Source: Sipunculus nudus (lineage: Eukaryota > Annelida > Sipuncula > Golfingiida > Sipunculidae). Taken from it: a DNA stretch of 64,000 nucleotides. The stretch covers positions 22,231,400 through 22,295,399 of the forward strand of contig CM049322.1 of assembly GCA_026874595.1 (NCBI GenBank), given 5' to 3'. The translations under genes and the position numbers were made by a program. Shown in pieces: positions 38,421-51,072 of the stretch (positions within the stretch are counted from its first letter, which is position 1; every line of letters starts with the position of its first letter). Under the pieces are notes generated by a model. The model worked only from the letters and a program-made list of their open reading frames with translations, made no database searches and was not told where the DNA came from.

Positions 38421-40014
38421 TCCAAGCACGACTCAAATATGAACGTGATCGCGTTTAATGGCGCGCTACCTCCTGTACATACTGGGTATCACGACGTATG
38501 TGAAATATGCATTATCAACAATATTGGACTCGACTTCGCGAAACGTTAAGGATTCATAGTGGAATACCCTCTGATTACATACTCTATTTTTAAAATGGAT
38601 CCATTGAAAACTTATTATTATTAACTTAAACTTTGTATATGGTCACTTAGCGAACGGACGTTAGCGCGTGTGTCGTGAGCGAACAGGTGGCGACGGCGGG
38701 CCGTGCTCGGTCCGGTGAGGCTTAATTCCACTGGTGGCTTGGTGATTGCATGCCTCTATTTTAAGACTAAATTTATATTTCAGCTGGGTTACGGAGGATA
38801 CCAATTTATATCGATTATTGGCCAGGGTTTGGTGATTACTAATCGTTAAAATAACGATAATGTCTCTGAAACATCGTCACAGCACAATGACGAATCCTAT
38901 CTGGAGTGGATCTTATTATCCATTATTATCCATTATATATCAATTATTTCGGTTAGAATATACTGTTTTCTCAGATTTTGATTAAAAAAAAATGCTTAAA
39001 TGTTTTGCAAGTTTTGTTTGTTTTATTATAGGTAATTTAGCCTATGCCTCATTCCTCACTGCGGCTTACAATTTCTAGCTAATCTGTCAATTTAAGCGAA
39101 GATTCAAATATTCCAGTGGTCTCCCAACTGTGGAACAGATATACCTTCCCTCATTTCCAAACCATTATCAAGTCCATTAGATTTCACTTTATTTATTCAG
39201 AAGATTCTGACTATGGTTACGTTAAATGTGTGTTCCACCCTGCATCTTTATTAGGGGACATGTGGGCATATAGCCTCTAATTTTTCCTTGCTGACTCCAG
39301 ATCATTCAACTGATTAACATATTTTAATTACATATCTGTTTGCCACAGCATGTCCCTCACATTCAAATAAAAAATCAATAAAATTGTGATACTATACAGT
39401 TTAAACTCTGTTATAATAATTTTAATTTGTTGTCTCACAAAATGCGCCAGTATTATATATCAACAAGATTACTCAACAAAACGCATCTTGTAAAAATAAT
39501 TTTAAACAATAGATTATTTGGAAGTATATTTGAAATGACATAAAATGGTAGAGGTAACTAGGCATCACACTATTTGAAAGTAGATCGCCAAAGTCAAATA
39601 TATCGTATAATAGACGTTTTAACTGAATCGATGTCTTACAAATTTATCTGTTGCCACTCCTTAAAAATACCAGCTTTTTTTCTTGAAGTATTGGATGGGA
39701 CATCATGTGTATCTTAAGGGAGGTCATTTTATCTTATTTTGACACACAAAAAAACAAGATAGCACTGCATTGTTGTCACGAAACCCGTCTTAGCCCGGCT
39801 CTGTGGTCACAGGAATGAAAGCCAGGATATCGTGTGCTCTAATATAAGGGTATTGCTTCTCCAAGACCTTACATTGGCGAAACAGAATGCAAACTGAAAA
39901 AGTCATGATAAAAACACTGTCTTAGGCGTGTGCTGTAGCTATGAAAAAGTGCCCTGTTTAGCTTAATATAAAAGAAATATTGGGAAAATACAGTCCTTTC
40001 TTTGTTAGTTAAGA
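38421..40014. other. Spacer
   Basis: No supported exon. A GC-richer patch lies at 38,640-38,720. Confidence 0.45.
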
Positions 40015-40251
40015 TTATGACCCACCACAGCTTACTAAGGGTATTCTTTTACCAAGGCGAGTGGTCAGCTCTGCAGTGACGTCATCAGACGCTTTGTCAC
40101 CATTGACTCCTGTCTGGTCCACTCCGCAACACGTTCTGTCTGCGGGAGGAGGATTTGGCGCCGTCTGGTGAGCATCGACCACACCTAGTAGTATCCATGC
40201 TAATAACAGACAACCAGCGATGAAATGAGCTACAAAGTGATACAACTCCAT
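40015..40251 (-). CDS. Candidate small secreted protein or first exon
   Basis: A 78-codon frame starts MELYHFVAHFIAGC and continues LLLAWILLGVVDA-HQ, a convincing signal peptide with a plausible cleavage after VDA. The rest is a short polar segment with PNPPPADRTCCGV, and a dibasic GKR (residues ~67-69) precedes IPLVSCGGS and the stop. This could be a preprohormone-like or antimicrobial-like peptide. It could also be a leader exon: CTTG|GTAAAA in the GK codons is a weak phase-1 donor that would remove the KR tail. No family is recognised. Upstream promoter elements are not clear. Confidence 0.35.
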   Translation of the reverse strand: MELYHFVAHFIAGCLLLAWILLGVVDAHQTAPNPPPADRTCCGVDQTGVNGDKASDDVTAELTTRLGKRIPLVSCGGS

Positions 40252-41513
40252 GGTAAAAATACGTTACGTTCATTCAGGTGTAATTATGGATTCGATGTAA
40301 ATGCAGCTCTATCCGACTACCCTCAAAATATTTTCGAAATGCCTATAATAGTAATTTGGCTGACACCATCGTTTTCAAAAGAAGCTCGGAAAACATGTTA
40401 CCTACAATGAGCAAGTCTTGTAAAATTACTCAGAAAAGAATGAAACTTGAGATAACCATCCACAGGTGGTGTCATTCAAAATATGGGATATTACACCACT
40501 ATAGCCTAAATACTCAAAAAAATGTTGTGCATTATTTAGGAACTGTTATTGGTGAACCCTTTCAAACATGGAAAATACTTGAAAGTTCTTTGTCGAAATC
40601 CAGAATCATCTGATTAGTTTAGTTTAGTTGTCCTTTACATATAAAAACTCCAGGGTGGGGAACTGTATCGAAACATTTATTGTTGCATTTTAATTGTTGG
40701 GATAATTCATTCAAGATAAAATTCTCTTACATTCTGTGATGTGCCATGCAAAAATAGCATTTCAGTTGTTTAGTTTACACAATACATCATTTGGTAAAAG
40801 ACCTTTGGAAGGCCTGCTTTAAGTACATCATCCAACAAGGGAAGTCTGTGATAAATTCCTATCAGTATTCTTATGATTATATTGTCCAAAACAAAGCTGG
40901 TATTATCATAAATTAATCTTACGTCAATTTCAGATTCAAAATGATTACCCTCAGCTTTCACACATCCGCGATGCCGCTATTAAATCAGAGAGGGTTAAGA
41001 GGAAATTCAATCCTTCGCACACCAGTCTAAAAAAATTGTAAATGTTATAAATGGAAGAGAATTTATAATTCTTATCTAGTTCACGTGGTAAAGCGTCAAG
41101 CATGTTTGGTTCCTTATCAAACAACCCTTGAGCATGAGTGTCTTCAACGTGAAAAAGTTAAGTTCCTGTTGTCCTGACATGTATGCACAATCCAACAATT
41201 AAGACATGGTAAAACAAAAAAGTCCGGACTTGTAAATGCAGTTCTACAAAAAAATACTTGGTCTGCTGAGATAGGTTTTATACCAGATGGACAGGTCGTG
41301 TTGTTTGGAAATAAAAAGGACCGCCAGATGAGCAAGCTTTTCTGTTTCATCTTGACTTTTCTTCGGACAATTCTGTCCCCAAAGGGTCATTGATTTCACC
41401 GTCGATTTACCTGACAGGAACTGAGGCACTTAACAGCTATGACAAACCGCGCTCTATATGCACAATACATAAACACAAGAAACAATAAGAAACACATAAA
41501 CAATCATATCTCA
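40252..41513. other. Spacer
   Basis: Frames at 40,356-40,613 (+) and 41,144-41,429 (-) show no recognisable motif or splice context and are not called. Confidence 0.45.
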
Positions 41514-41570
41514 CCAGTGGCGCCAATTTATCTTCCAGTGTGGCGGGATGACTCGCACACACACACATAC

Positions 41571-41607
<37 letters not shown>
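41514..41607 (+). mobile_element. CAGTGGCG terminus joined to a (TA)n tract
   Basis: CCAGTGGCGCCAATTTAT, then 'ccagtgtggcgggatgac', (CA)n and (TA)n (41577-41607). It is the same order as the minus strand of 28681-28782, so it is a second copy of that family. Confidence 0.55.
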
Positions 41608-41610
<3 letters not shown>

Positions 41611-42702
41611 TACCCTTTTAGCGTCTGTCTGACACATTTCAAACAAATATACTTAATCGCATTTCAAATGTATTACAATTAAGTATAAGGTTTAAAAAAA
41701 TTAAAAAATAAGGCATTATGTTTCCAGTATAAGTTAATTCTAAACCAGGTTTCAATATATTTCCTAGTTAACTCATAAATGGGACAAAGGTCTTTACTTC
41801 TATTTATTAATATATTTCATTTGCTATATATAAGCATTATTCTTTAAATAGTGGGGGGGGGGGATGATTACATTGAACATCCCCCCTTGCCAAAAAGTGA
41901 GGGGTGATATATACCCCCCATCAAACCTATATTGACGCCCTGTATCTCACAACATAATTTTCAGTTATTCAAAACCTAAAATGTAGGTACTTTACCTTAT
42001 ATCAGAATATGATTAGCTGATGCGCTACAACTTAAAACCATTCTTTGGTAAATACAATACAATATTCGGTACATCAAGTAGAAAAAGATAAAGATGCAAA
42101 CCAACGCGGGACCTAGGATCCTTCAGGGAATCCTTTACATGCTTACCTGATACAAATGATGCATTTAACTCAGAAAGTTTAACATTGGAACTTTTACATT
42201 AGCATGCTTTGGACATAACACATTTAAATGTTTAAATACTAATTATCCAGTGTCAGCCACGCACAAACCGTTGGTACCTGGATAATAATCGATATTTTAA
42301 CCATGTATAATAAATATAATTGATGAAAACTGCCTTACTTTACTTCAGGTGACAGCAACTCAGTTATCAGAGAGAAGCAGAAAACAACTTCGATTTTCCT
42401 TTTTTTCACGATTATTTGACTAAATTTATGACGTGCTCCGACCTGCAAAACAAATATATATTGTGTATTAATATACCGACTTCTACAAACTGTGTAGGTG
42501 AATGGCGACCTTCTATATATTACTTCAAAAGTATATATGTCACAGGAAACATTAACTTAAAAAACACCTCAATGGTGGTACTGGTTCTGACCTGGGCTCA
42601 GCTTTTGATAATTTAGGCTACATGCACGATGCTTTCATCAAAACTAGAGGGTGTCTGTCACGAAAGTACTATTGTGCTTCTCTTGGCAGGGGAGGGGGTT
42701 AT
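41608..42702. other. Spacer with one DNA-transposon end
   Basis: A G12 run near 41,850 and 'cctatattgacgccctgta' (41,927-41,945) suggest another CAGGGCGTCAATATAGG-type terminus read on the minus strand. No gene is supported. Confidence 0.4.
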
Positions 42703-42900
42703 CAGGGGCGGATCCAGGATTTAGGAAAAGGAGGGGCCAACCCAGGAGGACTAATCACAAAACCTAAAAAAGGTCCCCAAGTCCGGAAAAAAGAGGGGGT
42801 CCAGGCAACACAAAATGGTCTGAAACACTTAAAAAAGGTTGCGGTAGCTGAAAAAGGGGGGTCCGGACCCCCCTGGACCCCTCCCCTGGATTCGCTTCTG
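42703..42900. mobile_element. 198 bp hAT-like MITE
   Basis: Left terminus CAGGGGCGGATCCAGGA and right terminus CCCCTGGATTCGCTTCTG form imperfect inverted repeats of ~17 bp. Internal 'ggggggtccggaccccc' is itself palindromic. GTTAT flanks both sides, and with adjacent bases GGTTATCA (8 bp) appears on both sides, so the exact TSD boundary is ambiguous. CAGGGGCGGATCC ends are widespread in non-autonomous hAT-type elements. There is no transposase. Confidence 0.7.
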
Positions 42901-43388
42901 GTTATCAACCATTATAACTCATGTAATAGCTATTTTAGTAACTTTACAATCTGATGAGTATGACTATGTGTGGAAATTACTTACGTGTAATATAAAATAC
43001 CAACTTTTTTTCAAATAATATTGATTGGTAGAATCGGTTTGTTCGTTATGAAAGGCAATAATGTATTTCTGTGCAGTAAAAATAAAAGTTTTTAAAATAA
43101 AGGGATATAGAGAGCAGAGCGTGGGTTCGAATCCTGCAGTAAACCATCGCGTATGTCTGACCTATGTGCATGACCCCTAGACCATTTTGCTTCACGTTCA
43201 ACTGAGCAGTTTATGGTGCCAATAAACCAGCAAATGACACAAACCCTGGCCTGAACTAGTACATCGAAAAAGTGACTTCAGAATTTAAATCATACATGAT
43301 TATAACTGTGACGTTTTATAAATCTCCATCTATTATTTCCTCTGATATATCAATGGTCGATCCGAGTGTCTACAGGAGCCGCTATATT

Positions 43389-43391
<3 letters not shown>
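42901..43391. other. Spacer with a Pol III B-box-like motif
   Basis: GGTTCGAATCC at 43124-43134 is a perfect B-box/T-loop, within a weak 5 bp T-arm. No matching A box or acceptor stem is seen, so it is at most a relic of a tRNA or tRNA-derived SINE. Confidence 0.35.

Positions 43392-43434
<43 letters not shown>
43392..43434. repeat. (CT)n microsatellite
   Basis: About 21 CT repeats, followed by GTCTGTC. Confidence 0.97.
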
Positions 43435-43438
<4 letters not shown>

Positions 43439-43559
43439 GTCTATATACATATATAGGTAGCCTTAAGTCATTTACGTTCTTATTGCAACAGGGCCAATGA
43501 CTATATAACAACGAACAATTAACAACCGTGCCCCCCCCCGCTGTACGTTGATTTACAGA

Positions 43560-43900
43560 CACCTTTCAGGGGAAACGGCACGTACACGTGGAGTGACGTC
43601 ATTGCCCTCTGTGACTCGCACCCCAAATATGGCCATTTCGTCACCTGCGTAAACAAATATGCTATGGACCCCTCATAGAACACTATAACTCATTCCGGGG
43701 TTATTCACGCATGGATCGCCCCAAAATTTTAATAAATTGTTCCTGGTATCATTGCCGAGCTATCCTGAAAATTTCATCAAACTCCATTGAGGACGTTTTG
43801 TGTTATCGTGCTAACAGATAAACATATTAACAGATAAACAGACAAACATACGCTGCCAAAAACATAACCCCCGCCACTAGGCCTGGCGGAGGAAATAATA
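43560..43900. repeat. Dispersed short repeat with 3' hairpin
   Basis: Contains 'cctgaaaatttcatcaaact', (ACAGATAAAC)n-like units and ends with CCGCCA-ctaggcc-TGGCGG, a 6 bp hairpin, before 'aggaaataat'. The '...aaaaacataacccccgcc..ggcggagg' ending is a familiar 3' end of marine-invertebrate interspersed repeats. Confidence 0.5.
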
Positions 43901-44089
43901 TTTAGTCCGAATTTAATTCTCGGCAAAATCCGTCCAGGACATCATTCTTTTGTGGCACCGTGAAGAATTTTCACCGTAAATTTGGTGGATTTTCATGAAA
44001 ATTTGGCAGGTACTACTTATATTTGAAGAGATCAGAGGTCACAAGACATACGACGGGGATATTATACATGCACTCTTCAGGTGTTATTG

Positions 44090-44741
44090 TTTAGTGTGGC
44101 AGGATTGGCAAAACGCCTATATCTAAAATCAATCCAAAAGTTGATTTAAATTCATTTTAGAACCCATAAAGTACACACTACCTGTGACATAGTACAATGT
44201 TCTTTCTTATGGAATACATATTTTTGATCTTTTCATTCATTTTAACATGATTTTATAACATTTAAAGACAAATTATATTTTTAGAAAGTACATTATTTTA
44301 AGCACCCAATAACAGTAAGCAACTTTTTAGTATACTAATATTAAACTACATGAACATATCTTAATTTAGGTTTTTTTTATTTCCTTTTCTGTGTTTTAAT
44401 TTTTTATTGTATTAAAATTTATAATTTAGCTTTAAGTTAGATAGAAACATGATAGAGGTAAAACAAATATTCAGATATTGTCATTTAGTTTAACATTAGC
44501 CTGTTAAATAATGGCTTGCTGTTACTGGGTGCATGAAATAGCGTACTGTTTGAAAACAAAATAAAAATAAATGTAAAAATATCATATGAAAATGAATGAA
44601 AATGTAAAAAACATGTATACCATCAGAAAGAACACTGTACCACATTTAAAAAAAGTGTACAGTTTATGGTTCTAATATTAATTGACAATAACTTTTTGAT
44701 TGATTTTAGATATAGGTCTCTTTGCCTGTTCTGCTACCTTA
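44090..44741. mobile_element. Fold-back element with ~230 bp inverted arms
   Basis: The left arm (44,090-~44,325) and right arm (~44,505-44,741) are diverged reverse complements. The left has 'cctatatctaaaatcaatc', 'gaacccataaagtacac', 'aatgttctttct', 'cacccaataacagtaagc'. The right, reversed, has CCTATATCTAAAATCAATC, GAACCATAAACTGTACAC, AGTGTTCTTTCT and CACCCAGTAACAGCAAGC. The loop is ~180 bp and AT-rich. There is no coding sequence and no clear TSD. Confidence 0.8.
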
Positions 44742-45680
<939 letters not shown>

Positions 45681-47014
45681 TATTCTGCTACCACTCATGC
45701 TAGTCGACTTCTGGAAAGTGTTGTGTTTGTAAACTCACTTTTATTTATGTTCGATTATAAAATATGGCGTGTTCACTAAATAAAAATTTGCATGCTTCTC
45801 TATGCGTGCATGGATGTGGTAATGTTAGTCCCACAGTAAAATGCAATGATCAGTTACATGCATTCGGATAACGGGCCGTTTTTTGGTAAAAAATTGTAGA
45901 ATCACGAAAGGTAATTGTTTCAGGCTATTATGTCTTTGTAATAACAGTCAGCAAGTAATAAAGATAGTATATATTATCTTTTTCAAGTAAACATATATTC
46001 ATAGAAAGAAAGAAAATGGTTGTAATATAAACGTAAAGAGTGTCAGACTTTAAAAATTTCTTAAATAAATCCAAACAGTAAAGGGATTATATATTTACAC
46101 ATTTCACTCATTTTTCTTTTTTTTTCAGTCTCTCTTTTCTATTATGTTTATGTGCAGAAAGGGAAGTCTCCAACCCCTGTGATTGTTTTGTAACAACGGC
46201 TGATGGCAAAAAAAAAAACTGTTAAACAATCCATGTACTTTTTTTGTACTTTCACTGGAGGCTTGCTATGCCTAATTTTGGACATTTACCTTGGAATACC
46301 TGAGGGACTATACAAAACCTTCAGGTTTCCTGATTCTGGGGTCATTAATTGCACCTATAACTGGCCAGCCAATATGACTGGAGCTGGATGACCAGGCTTG
46401 ATGTCTTTATACTGCATTTTCCTTAATAATATAAACCTGAAAACGGCAAATATCAGTCAACGACTGTTTTTTACTTCTAATATTCTTGTGTTAAGTACTT
46501 TAATTACCTCAGGTGAGACTATCTTTATTATTTTTCAATTCCAACTGGCTCCAGTTCGAACTGAATTGATGGCACAATAATTTATCTGTACCAATGTCCT
46601 ATATTATGGAATTCAATATCAGAAGCTTCACTCAAAATAGATGCCGTTACCTTTGACGGATTCAGTGACATAATGGTAAACGGTTTGCCCATTTCAGTTC
46701 TTTTGTATGTGCGCTGATCATCTTTTACTTTAAAAGTACAATTAAGATACAACACTACACTTATTGATGCATGTATATTTCTTTTGTTCAAATAATGCAT
46801 TACATATAGATGAGGGCCTTATGGTTAGCATAATCAACAACTTGAATTGGATATCATACAAAAATCATAATTATATCATAATAATAATACACGAACTAAC
46901 AATATTTGATATGTTTAGTTGGAGGCAATTTTACTGCCACGCAGTGTGTTCAAACAAGTTTAAACATGCTTGCTTCCTAGCTATTAGGGCTTTGTGGAAA
47001 ATCAGTGTAACCTG

Positions 47015-47017
<3 letters not shown>
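45681..47017. other. Spacer
   Basis: No supported exon. Short frames at 46,203-47,015 lack motifs. Confidence 0.5.

Positions 47018-47059
<42 letters not shown>
47018..47059. repeat. (TA)n(CA)n microsatellite
   Basis: About 15 TA, then 6 CA repeats, just upstream of LINE B. Confidence 0.97.
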
Positions 47060-47132
47060 AAACAAACATTGTTCATGCAGTTTTGATGTATACGCGTTGA
47101 TGATGTTTTGAATATTTCAGACAACATTATGT

Positions 47133-47765
47133 GTGACCATGTATCTTTTTAACGCCACTTCCATATATGGAAGTCTGCTTGAAGGAACGCGTGACTTGCT
47201 GTTTCTGTGCGAACACTGGCTCAGTCCACATGAACTAGCATCATATAAACAAAACTATTGCGTTGAGCATCTTTGGACTCATATGAAATCCAGTATTGAT
47301 GTAGAAAGACCTTTGATTGGACGTCCATACGGAGGTATCGGGTTCATTGCCAAGAAATATGAACATATTGTGTATAAACCTATTATAGTTGATTCTGACA
47401 CAGGAGTACAGATTGTGTCTGGGACCAAAACTATATTAACTGTATTTAGTGTTTATATGCCTTATTATAATGGCTTCACTGACCAGATTGAGCTGTACAA
47501 TGAAACTCTTGACATCTTACAGTCCGCCATTGGTAGCATGGAGCCCTCGCCCATAATGATAGTTGGTGATATGAATACGCCAGGCTGAATTGTCAAGATA
47601 TTTTTACAGGTCTCATCCATTTAACATACATAGTTTTATGTTGTATAATTTTTTATGCAATAATGATTTCATAGTTGCTAACTTCTGTTTCAATCAAGAT
47701 GCATCTTACACATATCTAAACGGGAGCCATCGATCATATGTTGACCACGTGTTTTATTCTAGTTT
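47133..47765 (+). pseudogene. APE endonuclease remnant of LINE B
   Basis: Contains LLFLCEHWLSPHEL (catalytic E), GRPYGGIGFIAKK, LTVFSVYMPYYNG and PIMIVGDMNTPG (D..N). After a frameshift at ~47,586 it continues LSRYFYRSHPF ... ASYTYLNGSHRSYVDHVF (S-x-x-D-H). These are the APE-type endonuclease blocks that nick target DNA. The first ~30 residues are absent. Confidence 0.88.
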
Positions 47766-50130
47766 CTCTGACGATATAATTAGTAATTGCTCAATATTGT
47801 CAAATATGCCAACCAATGTTTGTTATCACCTTCCATTGAACACGACTGTTTCACTGCCTGTATTTGCTACTAAGAAATGTAATGTGTACAATCATATTCC
47901 GCAATACCCCAGACTAAATTGGTCGAATACTAAAGTATGTGACTCTTATCACCGTTATATCAAGGAAACTGCTAGCCTATTACCCCCAATAAACCTTAAT
48001 AACATGAAATCCAGAGATGAGGCTTATTCTGTGGTTAATGCAATGTGTGACGACATGAATAAGACGATGCATGATGCCTGTTCGAAGGTCATAAATGATA
48101 AACATTCTAGATACAAGGGTCGGTTTAAGCCAAATAGCTGGTGGAATTACGACTGCTTGATTACACGTGATAAACAACGCTTCTGGTATGGTATATGGAA
48201 ATCGTGTGGTAGGCCGCGTGAGGGCCATGTATATGCCTGTTATAAAGCAGCTAAGAAAATGTATCGTTCAGCCTCTAACCAAGCTGTGAATAATCATATG
48301 AACAAATTATCGCTGAAGTTAAATAATCTGTATACGAGTAGAAATATGAAGAAATTTTGGAATTTGATCAGGCGGACAAAAACGGAACAAGCCTCGTATG
48401 ATAACATTGATATATCTAAATTGACGGAGTATTATACTGAAAAGTTCGCCGATTCTGATGTTCATAATCCTGTAATCTCGAATGCTCACACTGACGTTAA
48501 AGCAAAATATGACCATCTTACTTCTTTCATTTGTACTGAAAAAGTTATAACTGAATCTATGATTATAAGTTACATTAAAAAACTTAAATCTGGATGCTCG
48601 CCAGGTAGAGATGGTATTGTATCTGAACATTTTAAGCATGCTATTCAATCTAGGATTATTAATTATCTTAGTACAATGTTTACTCTGTGTATCAGATATT
48701 GCGTTGTGCCAGGTTGTTTTTATCAAGGGTTATTGGTACCTTTACTTAAAAAAAAAAACAACACTAGATCCTACTATACCAAGAAATTTTCGACCTATCA
48801 CAATCTCATGTACGATATCTAAATTATGGAATTATATATACTGGATGTATCTGATTTCCACGAATTTAGTGATTTGCAATTCGGATTCGTTGCAGGGAGA
48901 GGTACGAATATGGCCTCTTCACTAGCTATTGATGTCATAACGTATTGTTCCAAGCGTGGTTCTCCCGTCTATACATGTTCATTAGATGCAGAGGGTGCGT
49001 TTGATGCTGTACCACATGCTATTTTGTTTAAGAAAGCTATGAATGTTATACCTGATCACTGCTGGGTACTGATTGTGAACTGGTATAAATCTATAACAGT
49101 TCAAATTAAATGGGGTTCACAGCTAAGTGAGGCAATAAAATAACCAAGGGCAAACGTCAGGGAGGATTAACCTCCCCTTTCCTCTTTAATTTATTTTATC
49201 AAGATTTGATCAACGCATTATCGAATTTTACAGGTGGCATAAAGATTAATAATGTATCCTACAATGTATTCTGTAATGCTGACGATCTCATGTTAGCAAG
49301 TCTGACTGCCTCTGGTTTACAAAAGATGATTGATTTAGCTGATGCGTATATAACACAACATGGTCTTAGGTTTAATCCACAGAAAACCGAGTGTGTCGTT
49401 TTTGGGCAGTGTACACTAGAACCTCGCCCTGAATGGCGACTGGATGGTGTTAAGCTGACTGAATGCAAAATTGTGAAATATCTTGGTGTTACTTTGTCAA
49501 ATTCTAATCCTAAGGAGCATATTGATGACCGCATAAATGCATGCAGGAGGGCATTTTATTCGCTTCAAGGAGCTGGTTTCTCAAACTTTGTAAGCGATGT
49601 TGATTCTTTATCTTATGTGTGGAAAACAGCTATTAGGCCTGTGTTGACATATGGCGCCAGTGCCATATACATGTATGTCAGTAAGCAGTCTTTAAAAAAT
49701 GGAAAAGTTACAGTCACAACTACTAAAGGTCGGTATTGGTTTACCTAAATATTGCAAAAGTTCTCCCATTTTGAAAGCACTGAATGTAAGTAAGATACAA
49801 AAAACAGTTGAATTAAATGGTCTTGATTTAACATGCGCCATCTTTAGTAATAACTCTCGCGCCAGGCCTTTTTATACATATTTACTGAATATGCATGCTT
49901 GTGGCAAACTGAGTGGTCATACTGATCTCATTGCAAGATCAAAAGAAACGTGCTTGAAATATGGTATAAGTTTTCTCAAATATATTTTTGATAAAAGGTA
50001 CAAGCAAAGGGTAAAAAGGGAATTGAAATATGATGTCAGTGATGGAGTGTCGGATACCGTGCGGCAGTTATTGGTCTGTCACGCCCCTTATAATACATAT
50101 ATCTTAAATATGCTTCTGACACCATTTTAA
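47766..50130 (+). pseudogene. Linker and reverse transcriptase remnant of LINE B
   Basis: In order: KLKSGCSPGRDGIVSEHFKHA, PLLKKK, then (after a frameshift in an A11 run at ~48,750) PRNFRPITISCTISKLW, a second shift at ~48,830, LQFGFVAGRGTNMA, motif A-like CSLDAEGAFDAVPHAIL, a third break at ~49,140, KRQGGLTSPFLFNLFYQDLI (motif B), motif C-like VFCNADDLMLAS (the usual YADD/FADD replaced by NADD), VKYLGVTLSN, a fourth shift at ~49,690 and a C-terminal 143-codon frame. Clearly inactive. Confidence 0.88.
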
Positions 50131-50241
50131 TATTTGATTTTATGTATAATATGATTTCTTATCTGTGGTTTTATTGTTCTTATTATTTTATATTTTATCA
50201 TGTTTATGTACATGTACTCTTCTTCTGAAGGCTTAATAAAC

Positions 50242-50282
<41 letters not shown>

Positions 50283-50321
<39 letters not shown>

Positions 50322-50393
50322 GACATGTCTAAAAGACGCAGAACAGCACCCTTCCCGACTTTGAGGCTCTATTTTCAAATCCTGGATACGCCA

Positions 50394-50453
<60 letters not shown>
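50283..50453. repeat. Two (TA)n tracts flanking a CAGTGGCG terminus
   Basis: (TA)n at 50,283-50,319 and 50,396-50,453. Between them, on the minus strand, is ATCAGTGGCGTATCCAGGATT, another transposon-like end bounded by microsatellites. Confidence 0.75.
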
Positions 50454-50455
<2 letters not shown>

Positions 50456-50817
50456 AGGAATTTTATGTTGCTAAGTAGATGCACATATTTAATGGTTTGC
50501 CATATAATTTTCATTGGTTGAGCAGGGGTAATTGACGACTGTAATACGCCCAGGGCATATAGTTATTGGGAAAATGTTCATTATCAAGAGACACCACGAT
50601 TTTTTGTCAAATTAAATTGCACATTATCTCTTGTTAATGTGTATTAACATTTTATCTCCTAAATTTCTTAATGGTCCATATAATCTTGTATTACTATCAA
50701 AGGTGGACATGTTCTCTATTAAAGTAGGTGCCAGGACTGACTGGTGAAGTATTTATGAGGTCATATCACGAGTGTTTTCCGTGTTTTCTCTCACCTGTGT
50801 TATAGGGTCAGAATAAT
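50454..50817. other. Spacer
   Basis: Nothing recognised. Confidence 0.5.
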
Positions 50818-50819
50818 CA

Positions 50820-51072
50820 CCCAGTCGTACTCCATCGGACCCAATCGGACCCCATCGGACCCAATCGTACCCAATCGCACCCAATCGTACCCCGTCGGAC
50901 CCAATCGGGCCCAATCGGACCCCATCGGACCCAATCGTACCCAATCGGACCCAATCGTACCCCGACGGACCCAATCGGACCCAATCGTGCCCCTTCGGAC
51001 CCAATCGTACCCCATCGGACCCAACCGTACCCCGTCGGACCCAGTCGTACCCAAATCGGACCCAATCGGACC
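50820..51072. repeat. 10 bp minisatellite
   Basis: About 24 copies of CCCAATCGGA with variants CCCAATCGTA and CCCCATCGGA, arranged in partly regular 20-30 bp groups. Frames across it read (G-P-I-G-S-D-W-V-R-L)-like peptides on the minus strand and are artefacts of the repeat. Confidence 0.95.

Larger units (their letters stand above)
47117..50281 (+). mobile_element. LINE 'B', APE endonuclease plus RT, 5'-truncated
   Basis: A ~3.2 kb non-LTR retrotransposon whose coding region is continuous in homology but broken by about five frameshifts. It ends in 'gaaggcttaataaact' and (ATT)n (50,242-50,281), a microsatellite 3' tail as in CR1/RTE/I-type LINEs. The N-terminal part of the endonuclease is missing, so it is 5'-truncated near 47,117. 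Confidence 0.9.
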
